Below, piece after piece: positions 24,256 through 29,752 of a stretch of DNA of 29,752 nucleotides. This DNA is from CAVPKN01 sp964588495. GTDB taxonomy: Bacteria > Chlamydiota > Chlamydiia > Chlamydiales > JAAKFR01. How positions within the stretch are numbered: the stretch's first letter is position 1; every line of letters begins with the position of its first letter. The notes below the pieces were generated by a model. That model was not told the origin of the DNA, ran no database searches, and was given only the letters and a program-made list of their open reading frames with translations. The stretch is taken from contig CAZPPS010000028.1 in the NCBI GenBank assembly GCA_964588495.1, positions 1 to 29,752 on the forward strand, written 5' to 3'. The position numbers and the translations under genes are program-made.

Positions 24256-26166
24256 ATGCGATCAATTCTTTTTTTTCTTACACTGCTGAGTTTTTTTTCG
24301 AAGGGGGCGGCAGATGTTACCGATGATATTTTTTCTTATATTTCAAATAAAAAACTTAGTAGCAAAAGAAAGACTGAGCTACTGCATTTTTTTGGCAACG
24401 AAATCGAATATGAATCAGAGGCCCCGTTTGAAATCGATGATCTTCCCTTGATCTATGATTCAATCTGGCCTTTCTTTTGTCTCAAACATCTAATGACAGA
24501 TCCTGCTATTTGTTCAAGCTGGACGAATGAAATGGAACCTCAATTAGAGTTTGTCAAAAAGAAAAGCGCTCTAGCCTATATCGATAAAAATCTGATCTTA
24601 TCACTAGGCGAAAAATTGAAACTAATTCCGCAAATGCATGGGGACTATGTTAGCCCCTGCGATTATGGCTGCTGCTCGGCCTGTAAAACTCCTATCATCC
24701 GAAGCTATGCCCTTGGTAAAAATTATCAAATGCATCCTTCTCTAGACCTACGTTATAACGCATGGATTTTGTATCGGTGTTCTTGCTTGGAACCTGGAAA
24801 ATGGTGCACAGCTTGTGTCTGTGATACAGAACATCACACGAATTGTGGAAATTACTGCTTAGATTTTAAGGATCAATGTCCCAACTGGAAATTTTGTCTT
24901 CAGCCATCTATTTTTCCAGGTTATTTCAACAAGAGCTATCAAACCTATTTTTCTTTTTTTCAAAATTTTCTCAACTATCAGAATGCAAATAAGTCTTGCA
25001 AGTGTTACTGGCCTAACCATGGAAAAGCTGAAATAATCAGCAATGGAGTTTTCCTTATTTTTGAACAACTTGGAAGAGCTACAAAAATGCGCCAAGCCAT
25101 GCCTGCCAAAAACTTTAGCCAGTATATAAACTGCGATGTAATCGAAGAGTTTGCAAGAAGCCTTTTGATGCATGCCTATTTCTATTCACAATATCATAGA
25201 ATTCTTTGCGATGTGGATCAGTTCAGCTCCAACAATCTTGACTTTGAGGACTATCAGTTGGTGCGCCAGTTTTTAAATTTGGCTCAGGATAAAATGCTGC
25301 CCTATTTTCAAAAACTCTATTCTGAATGCTTGAAGCAACATCCACATCCAAAAATTCATTATGAACGTGGCATGACTTTCTTTCATCATGGTAATTATGT
25401 CGAATCCCTTGATGATATCAGAGAATGGATAGGATATGCAGAAGCCAATAATCTACAGGAATTTTTGACTTCTGAACTTTATCTTCAAGAAGGCAGTCTA
25501 TTAAATGAAATGCTCTCATACGATGAAGCTATTATTGCTTTAACCAAATCGATTGAGAAAGACCCAGAAAATGCTGACGCTTATTTCGAAAGAGCGTTTG
25601 CTTATTTTGAAAAAGGAGATTTTTCCAAAGCATTATCTGATTACATCGCCTCAGGCTTTCATCCGAAAGAAATCGATCCAAAACAATTGAGTAACTTGAA
25701 CTATTTTTCCTTTGGACAAGGAGTTACTCTTGGAATTATACAAGGCGGACAAGATTCTGTTACAGAGTTTGTACCTTCACTTTTAGCCTCTCTTAGAGGA
25801 ATGAGCCGAGGTATATGGGCATGTGTTTCGAGCCCGATCGCCGTCTCTCATGATATGATTGATTGCGCTCATGCATGTCTTGAATTCATTAAGGATACTA
25901 CAGCCAAAGAGTTGATTTGTAAAATTGTCCCTGAACTTCAAGAATGCCTACAAAAGTGGGATCAGCTCGATGACAATACCAAAGGCAGATACATCGGTTA
26001 TGTAATTGGCAAATATGGCGCTGATATATTTATTGGTGCTGGTTCTATTAAAGCTATACAAGTTTACCGCAATTTGCGTAAAGCCAATGCAATTATGACT
26101 ATGGAAACCGCTATTGTGTCTCCAAAGTTGGCAGAAGAAATATTAACTCAGTCAACAAAGGAATGA
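24256..26166 (+). CDS. Secreted cysteine-rich TPR polymorphic toxin 2, main body
   Basis: 636 residues. A signal peptide (ILFFLTLLSFFSKGAA) is followed by an extremely cysteine-rich region: 17 cysteines between residues 75 and 250, with clusters at 135-143, 175-201 and 208-250. Helical repeats follow, including TPRs at about 367-392 and 404-466 (DEAIIALTKSIEKDPENADA). Residues 488-622 are the pre-toxin region shared with toxin 1 (EFVPSLLASLRGMSRGIWAC; IGKYGADIFIGAGSIKA). TGA at 26164 ends the frame just before an in-frame Ntox50 domain, so this product would lack its toxic tip unless the codon is read through. No ribosome-binding site is obvious at ATG 24256. Confidence 0.72.
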   Translation: MRSILFFLTLLSFFSKGAADVTDDIFSYISNKKLSSKRKTELLHFFGNEIEYESEAPFEIDDLPLIYDSIWPFFCLKHLMTDPAICSSWTNEMEPQLEFVKKKSALAYIDKNLILSLGEKLKLIPQMHGDYVSPCDYGCCSACKTPIIRSYALGKNYQMHPSLDLRYNAWILYRCSCLEPGKWCTACVCDTEHHTNCGNYCLDFKDQCPNWKFCLQPSIFPGYFNKSYQTYFSFFQNFLNYQNANKSCKCYWPNHGKAEIISNGVFLIFEQLGRATKMRQAMPAKNFSQYINCDVIEEFARSLLMHAYFYSQYHRILCDVDQFSSNNLDFEDYQLVRQFLNLAQDKMLPYFQKLYSECLKQHPHPKIHYERGMTFFHHGNYVESLDDIREWIGYAEANNLQEFLTSELYLQEGSLLNEMLSYDEAIIALTKSIEKDPENADAYFERAFAYFEKGDFSKALSDYIASGFHPKEIDPKQLSNLNYFSFGQGVTLGIIQGGQDSVTEFVPSLLASLRGMSRGIWACVSSPIAVSHDMIDCAHACLEFIKDTTAKELICKIVPELQECLQKWDQLDDNTKGRYIGYVIGKYGADIFIGAGSIKAIQVYRNLRKANAIMTMETAIVSPKLAEEILTQSTKE

Positions 26167-26511
26167 GCCTTTCGAGAGGAGCTGCTAAAAAGTGGTCGTT
26201 TAAGAATTGAGCAGGATCAGATGGGCAAGCATATTCCTGGAAGACATAATTACATAGAGGGCAGAAGTATTTTCGAACATTCCGACCCCCAAAAATTAAT
26301 TGATAATTTTGCAGGAACCGGACAAAAGGTAAATCATGTTCTTCCAGGTAAGCCAGGATATAAAGAAATCATTGATTTCAGAGAACATATTGGAATATGG
26401 AAAACTAAAGATGGAAAATTTAGCTTACCTACGACAAAAGGAACCATCCATTATAGTAAAGATGGGTGTCATATAATCCCCGCAAAACCAAACAATTTTT
26501 TAGGTCCATGA
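26167..26511 (+). CDS. Ntox50-type toxin domain, in frame with toxin 2 after one TGA
   Basis: The frame of toxin 2 continues after the TGA without shift (AFREELLKSGRLRIEQDQ) into an Ntox50-like domain from ATG 26221, 96 residues: GKHIPGRHNYIEGRS, then GTIHYSKDGCHIIPAKP near the end. These match the polymorphic toxin type 50 pattern (HIPG...GRS...IHYSK-G-HI-PA-P), a predicted nuclease tip. AGGA lies just before ATG 26221, so independent translation is possible; otherwise this is a toxin severed by a nonsense mutation. Its stop overlaps the immunity start. Confidence 0.8.
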   Translation, partial: AFREELLKSGRLRIEQDQMGKHIPGRHNYIEGRSIFEHSDPQKLIDNFAGTGQKVNHVLPGKPGYKEIIDFREHIGIWKTKDGKFSLPTTKGTIHYSKDGCHIIPAKPNNFLGP

Positions 26512-26810
26512 AAATGAACATTGCTTCTTTACGATGTGTTTCTCAGGTAGCTCTTCTGGGCCAAGTGACGCCGAATCTTAGAGCGGTTACAACTGCATTT
26601 GACAGTGAATGCATAAGGCTGTGTTTTTACTATGATCAAGAGCCATCGGAGCAAGAAAGGGAACTGGCTGAAGAGGTAGCGTCTGAGATTATTTCAGATT
26701 TCACAGAGTATATGATTGAAACGGAAAAAATAATCTTAGCCTACCCACATAAAATTCCTAATAAAAAGGATATAATTTTTATTTACCATCGTCATGAACC
26801 TTTGCCCTAA
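26508..26810 (+). CDS. Candidate immunity protein for the Ntox50 toxin
   Basis: 100 residues from ATG 26508, whose start overlaps the toxin stop (ATGA). It is soluble, acidic and without signal peptide. The core ALLGQVTPNLRAVTTAF, then LCFYYDQEPSEQERELAEEV, is shared with the gene at 29354-29674 (ALLGAVTPNLRAVT; ICFYYDGKIS), so they are paralogues. I recall similar small proteins after toxin tips in other bacteria, but cannot name the family. Genetic coupling to the toxin is the main support. Confidence 0.68.
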   Translation: MKMNIASLRCVSQVALLGQVTPNLRAVTTAFDSECIRLCFYYDQEPSEQERELAEEVASEIISDFTEYMIETEKIILAYPHKIPNKKDIIFIYHRHEPLP

Positions 26811-26832
26811 AAATTTCGGTGAATGTTTGGCT

Positions 26833-26937
26833 CTCTAAAAAATGAATGGTCCATTTTTCGATGGTCATATAGAGGTAGAAAAATCTGCTCTGAGAAAAGA
26901 CGGAGTACATATCGTCCACACATTTCAGCGAAAATAA
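26833..26937 (+). pseudogene. Decayed orphan toxin tip, Ntox50-like end
   Basis: A short frame ends in RKDGVHIVHTFQRK followed by tandem stop codons. This is a degraded form of the tip at 28410-28520 (AKDGVHIVPTFPRK). Homology begins at 26895; the part before it (about 20 codons) has no counterpart in view. It lies directly after the immunity gene. Confidence 0.65.
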
Positions 26938-27064
26938 TAATCAATGTTAAAAGCAAATCTTTTTGAAACTTTCTTGGAAGAAACTCATCAACAAAGTCCA
27001 CTTGCCCCCCTTAAAAGCAGGTGAACTTGTCCAACTACAGTTTGTGATCGCTGGCGGCCCTGAT
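26895..27064. repeat. Rearranged duplicate of the 28478-29147 cassette with 500-bp deletion
   Basis: 26895-27003 aligns with 28478-28586 without indel (offset 1583), and 27002-27064 aligns with 29085-29147 (offset 2083). The difference is an internal deletion of 500 bases. The copy stops five bases before the IS3-family element. Confidence 0.85.
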
Positions 27065-27067
27065 TAT
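26944..27067 (+). pseudogene. Deleted copy of the 229-residue immunity candidate
   Basis: It starts like the gene at 28527 (MLKANLFETFLEETH) but, after the 500-bp deletion, joins a frameshifted 3' part and stops at TGA after 26 codons. It is non-functional and abuts the IS left end. Confidence 0.8.
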
Positions 27068-27143
27068 AGTGGTCCCCAAAAACTGGACAGGTGACTAAGT
27101 TATGCCAACCTGCTAAAATATACTTAATTTTAGAGGCTTAGGT

Positions 27144-27428
27144 ATGAAAAAAAGACGTAAAAATGATGCAGCTTTCAAAGCAAAAGTAGCACTTGAAGCT
27201 GTTATGAATGACCGCACAGTCAACGAGATTGCAGCCAAATATCAAGTCCATCCAGGCCAAGTCAGCCAATGGAAAAGAGAACTGCTTAGTGGTGCCATTT
27301 CGGTGTTTGAGCAGGGCAAGAAATCCGCAGTAGACGAAGGGCATGACCGGGAAGTATCCGAGCTACATCAAAAGATTGGTCAACTGACTGTGGAAGTAGA
27401 TTGGCTTAAAAAAAAACTGAATCATTAA
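27144..27428 (+). CDS. IS3-family transposase OrfA (HTH protein)
   Basis: 94 residues. The N-terminal helix-turn-helix of the IS3/IS911 type is clear (AFKAKVALEAVMNDRTVNEI; YQVHPGQVSQWKREL), followed by a leucine-zipper-like helix (SELHQKIGQLTVEVDWLKKK). It binds the element ends. The gene ends just after the slippage site, from which a -1 shift gives OrfAB. Confidence 0.92.
   Translation: MKKRRKNDAAFKAKVALEAVMNDRTVNEIAAKYQVHPGQVSQWKRELLSGAISVFEQGKKSAVDEGHDREVSELHQKIGQLTVEVDWLKKKLNH
27408..27417 (+). promoter_or_regulatory. Programmed -1 frameshift site of the IS
   Basis: Nine A residues followed by C (27408-27417) lie near the end of orfA. A -1 slip enters the orfB frame, which is open from 27410 (KTESLSLDEKRRLIDPRDP). 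This is the standard way IS3 elements make OrfAB transposase. Confidence 0.75.
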
Positions 27429-28291
27429 GCCTGGATGAAAAAAGGCGACTGATCGATCCACGTGACCCACTGCTTTCGGTCAGTCGTCAGTGTGAGCTCT
27501 TAGCACTCAACCGTTCCAGTTATTACTATGGGCCAGCAACAGAGACAGAAGCAAACCTGACTTTAATGCGTTTGATCGATGAGGAGTACACAAGGCATCC
27601 CGTGTATGGTCGCAGGAGAATGACGGCCTACCTGAAGAGGCTAGGTCATCAAGTGAATTCCAAACGGATTAGACGATTGATGCAGCTCATGGGATTGGAG
27701 GCTATCTACCCAAAGCCAAACCTATCCAGAAGGCATCCAGAAAACATAATCTACCCATATTTGCTTCGGAACTATAAAATTGATAGACCCTATCAAGTGT
27801 GGTCTGCAGATATTACCTACATCAGGATGGCTCAAGGATTTGTTTACCTCACCGCCATCATCGATTGGTTCAGCAGATACGTCTTGTCCTGGCGCCTGTC
27901 GAACACACTTGACTCTCATTTTTGTGTAGAAGCTCTCAAAGATGCTCTTGAAATAGGTCGTCCTGAGATATTTAACACAGATCAGGGAGTGCAATACACA
28001 AGTAGTGACTTTGTGAGCGTGTTAGCAAATGCTGAGATACAAATCAGCATGGATGGCAAGGGAAGATGCTTGGACAATGTATTTGTGGAACGGCTATGGA
28101 GAACAGTGAAGCATGAGCATATCTATTTACATGAGTATCAGACAGTCAGAGAGTTATCAAAGGGATTGGAAGGGTTCTTTTTCTTTTACAATAATGAGCG
28201 CTTACATCAATCGTTAGGTTACCGTCCTCCTCAAGAAGTACATCAAAAAATGATTGTCGGCAGACATTTAACCCATGATTCTGTAGCATAA
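27410..28291 (+). CDS. IS3-family transposase OrfB (DDE integrase domain)
   Basis: The frame gives 293 residues when entered by -1 frameshift; a stand-alone ATG exists at 27566 (241 residues). It has the HTH_21 segment (HPVYGRRRMTAYLKRLGHQV), then the rve core with the DDE residues in WSADITYI, FNTDQGVQYTS and NVFVERLWRTVKHEHIY. The final NNERLHQSLGYRPP is typical of the family. It appears intact, so the element may still be mobile. Confidence 0.93.
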   Translation, partial: KKTESLSLDEKRRLIDPRDPLLSVSRQCELLALNRSSYYYGPATETEANLTLMRLIDEEYTRHPVYGRRRMTAYLKRLGHQVNSKRIRRLMQLMGLEAIYPKPNLSRRHPENIIYPYLLRNYKIDRPYQVWSADITYIRMAQGFVYLTAIIDWFSRYVLSWRLSNTLDSHFCVEALKDALEIGRPEIFNTDQGVQYTSSDFVSVLANAEIQISMDGKGRCLDNVFVERLWRTVKHEHIYLHEYQTVRELSKGLEGFFFFYNNERLHQSLGYRPPQEVHQKMIVGRHLTHDSVA

Positions 28292-28409
28292 AAAACGCCG
28301 AAGAAAAGTAGCTACGCCTCGTCTTACTGGAGAGCGTAGTGAAATATTTACTTTATGGTTGGCCATAACTTATTTTAGCTGTTCAGCTGTCCGACAAATG
28401 GGGACCACC

Positions 28410-28520
28410 TTAGGCTACAATGTTAACCAGGCAACTGGAGAAAAAATTGCAACAACATGGGGAAAGATACATTATGCAAAAGACGGAGTGCATATCGTCC
28501 CCACATTTCCGCGAAAATAA
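28410..28520 (+). pseudogene. Truncated Ntox50-like toxin tip cut by the IS
   Basis: The frame reads LGYNVNQATGEKIATTWGKI then HYAKDGVHIVPTFPRK and stop. It is the C-terminal third of a type-50-like tip; its start is missing because the IS or a linked rearrangement removed it. Six bases separate it from the next gene, the expected toxin-immunity arrangement. Confidence 0.78.
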
Positions 28521-28526
28521 TAATCA

Positions 28527-29216
28527 ATGTTAAAAGCAAATCTTTTTGAAACTTTCTTGAAAGAAACTCATCCACAAAATCCACTTACAACCGATCTACG
28601 GTTAGCAACGGTAAGCTTGGATATTAAATTTAACGAGTTTAATATTGCAAACGGCAGATCCCCAAAGATAGGCGCCATTTCTCCTAACTCTGTCTTAGCA
28701 ATTTGGGAAGAAAATCAAATGGATGCAGAGCTGCTCAAAACAAAATATACGCCGCTTATCCCTTCGCATATGAGGATAGCTTATTGCTGGGCACATCTCT
28801 GGAGAGTTAGACCAAGGAAAGATCTACCTTCTCTTTGCTTTGAATGTCGCATAGCTCCTAAACAAACCATTATCGATGAAAGCATCGAAACAGGTGAACA
28901 TTTATTTTCCAAATGTTTTTCATTTGAAGACGAATCCATCTCTATTGGAACTGAAGATGAAGACAGCCTTTTCCAAAGAGCTGAAGCAAATGAAAATCTT
29001 CCTTGGAGATACACAGCAGAGAGTCCGACTGGTTTTGAAAGCTACAATCTTGTGGAGTCGTTTGACTTAGGAATCAATGTTCATTTGCCCCCCTTAAAAG
29101 CTGGTGAACTTGTCCAGCTACAATTTGTGATTGCTGGCGGTCCCGATCCTAATGCTAACTGGTTTGCTGTGGATGCTCGTCCAAGTGATATTTTGCTGCA
29201 AGGAGAGTGTCGATAA
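28527..29216 (+). CDS. Candidate immunity protein of the truncated Ntox50-like tip
   Basis: 229 residues, soluble, acidic, beta-rich (RLATVSLDIKFNEFNIANGR; GELVQLQFVIAGGPDPNANW). No ribosome-binding site precedes ATG 28527, only two stop codons of the toxin frame, suggesting coupling. It belongs to a different family from the two LRAV-type immunity candidates, although the toxin tips look related. A deleted copy lies at 26944-27067. No family is recognised; the immunity role comes from position only. Confidence 0.6.
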   Translation: MLKANLFETFLKETHPQNPLTTDLRLATVSLDIKFNEFNIANGRSPKIGAISPNSVLAIWEENQMDAELLKTKYTPLIPSHMRIAYCWAHLWRVRPRKDLPSLCFECRIAPKQTIIDESIETGEHLFSKCFSFEDESISIGTEDEDSLFQRAEANENLPWRYTAESPTGFESYNLVESFDLGINVHLPPLKAGELVQLQFVIAGGPDPNANWFAVDARPSDILLQGECR

Positions 29217-29217
29217 C

Positions 29218-29349
29218 GTCTCGTTAAAATTCCTGCCTAGTTTAGGACACATTCTTGTATATGATGTTTTTCGAGGCACGAGAAATCTGACTCATAATTA
29301 TTCAAAAAAAAAGGGCACTATCGTCCCTACAAGGCCTCAATCTAGGTAA
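29218..29349 (+). pseudogene. Orphan toxin-tip fragment
   Basis: The open frame ends NLTHNYSKKKGTIVPTRPQSR, which resembles the end of Ntox50 domains (IHYSK-G-HIVPARP), though slightly out of register. No start codon or N-terminal part is present. Five bases later an LRAV-type immunity gene begins, so it is the relic of a toxin-immunity pair. Confidence 0.55.
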
Positions 29350-29353
29350 ATTT

Positions 29354-29674
29354 ATGCATGATAGTGATATCGATATCGCCTACGCTTTGCTTGCGACTCA
29401 ACGCGCTTTGCTTGGAGCAGTTACACCAAATTTAAGAGCTGTTACTATCGATCTTCAATCTAATGGTAAATCAGGCAAAATATGTTTTTATTATGATGGA
29501 AAAATCTCAGAAGACGACTACGATCTAGCTACGTGTGCAATAACAGAAATTACAGCGGCATTCCCAATTGGATATAATTTTGAAGAAAATATAGAACGCC
29601 TTGATTCACCCACCAAAATTCAAGATGAAGGACGTCTAGCCTATTTAAGAAAAGAGACTGAAGACGATATTTGA
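29354..29674 (+). CDS. Candidate immunity protein, paralogue of 26508-26810
   Basis: 106 residues, soluble and acidic. LLGAVTPNLRAVTIDLQ and KICFYYDGKISEDDYDLAT match the earlier immunity candidate, and the C-terminal region (NIERLDSPTK; RLAYLRKETE) adds a fuller ending. An AGG lies near the ATG. It follows an orphan toxin tip, as expected for immunity genes kept after their toxin decayed. It is the last gene before the terminal inverted repeat. Confidence 0.65.
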   Translation: MHDSDIDIAYALLATQRALLGAVTPNLRAVTIDLQSNGKSGKICFYYDGKISEDDYDLATCAITEITAAFPIGYNFEENIERLDSPTKIQDEGRLAYLRKETEDDI

Positions 29675-29697
29675 AAAGATGCTTATAGGTTAACCGT

Positions 29698-29752
29698 TTG
29701 ACCTTGCCCCCGATTTAGGGCCAGAGAGAAATAGAGATTACGCGACTAATTT
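29698..29752. repeat. Long inverted repeat, right copy (partner 101-155)
   Basis: Exact reverse complement of 101-155, continuing to the last base. In the plus-strand frame it encodes DLAPDLGPERNRDYATN, as does the minus strand of the left copy. Confidence 0.9.

Larger units (their letters stand above)
27070..28407 (+). mobile_element. IS3-family insertion sequence
   Basis: 1338 bp. The ends TGGTCCCCA ... TGGGGACCA are inverted repeats, extended by imperfect matches (GGACAG at 27085-27090 and CTGTCC at 28387-28392). It carries orfA and orfB in the usual overlapping arrangement with a -1 slippage site. The flanks show no convincing 3-4 bp target duplication: TAG lies to the left and CCT to the right. 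The element separates a truncated immunity gene from a truncated toxin tip. Confidence 0.88.

Noticed and set aside
18748..26166. UGA reassigned to tryptophan or another amino acid
   Set aside because: Intact genes here end in TGA with correct overlaps to the next start (for example 5989, 21392, 26511), and the interrupted codons stand for different residues (Trp, Arg). Nonsense mutation is simpler.
28312..28339. Hairpin CTACGC...GCGTAG after the transposase as terminator
   Set aside because: Loop is long and no T-run follows; it is probably just part of the IS end region.
27065..28412. TTA as target duplication of the IS
   Set aside because: TTA occurs on both sides only if the ends are moved off the TG...CA termini, which breaks the terminal inverted repeat.

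Overview
AT-rich DNA (by eye under 40% G+C), most likely an accessory island or plasmid segment of an environmental, amoeba- or arthropod-associated member of the Chlamydiota. The pointers are several inclusion-membrane-protein-like (Inc-like) proteins with paired hydrophobic segments followed by coiled coil or an enzyme domain, a ChlaDub/Ulp-like protease candidate, and a Ti-type relaxase of the kind carried by intracellular bacteria. No rRNA, tRNA or core housekeeping gene was seen, so the assignment is inference; Legionellales or Rickettsiales cannot be excluded.

Layout. (1) 1-577: repeat-rich, no intact gene; 101-155 is an exact inverted copy of the last 55 bases of the window. (2) 578-4713, minus strand: two AlbA_2 (Schlafen-like) proteins, one with a GHKL-type ATPase domain, flanking a small membrane protein. 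(3) 5327-7695, plus strand: two overlapping genes for exported proteins, then a four-helix membrane protein and a tandem, frameshifted copy of it. (4) 7792-13462: candidate effector block. Three proteins combine N-terminal membrane segments with an apparent enzyme domain (CE-clan cysteine protease, alpha/beta hydrolase, GNAT acetyltransferase), followed by two coiled-coil Inc-like proteins. (5) 13592-18755: mobilisation module, with a 1372-residue TraA-type relaxase/helicase/TOPRIM protein, a small downstream gene, and a divergent TraD-like accessory gene across a possible oriT.

(6) 18748-29674: secreted polymorphic toxins. Two related toxins (signal peptide, cysteine-rich region, TPRs, a shared pre-toxin region, then a variable C-terminal toxin) each have an immunity candidate whose start overlaps the toxin stop (ATGA). 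A dsbB-like thiol-oxidase gene lies directly upstream of each toxin, and a third, intact copy follows the first immunity gene. Only that middle copy is intact; the other two carry in-frame TGA codons. Because the toxin N-termini are loaded with cysteines, a disulfide-dependent toxin system supplied with its own DsbB is the most interesting hypothesis here. Downstream of the second toxin (an Ntox50 tip) lies a row of orphan toxin tips and immunity genes, broken by an IS3-family element and rearranged by a 500-bp deletion.

How the parts may work together (inference): the relaxase and TraD-like protein could mobilise the element; the Inc-like enzymes would modify host targets at the inclusion membrane; the toxin/immunity array would act in competition with related bacteria sharing a host, and is clearly evolving by duplication, tip exchange and decay.
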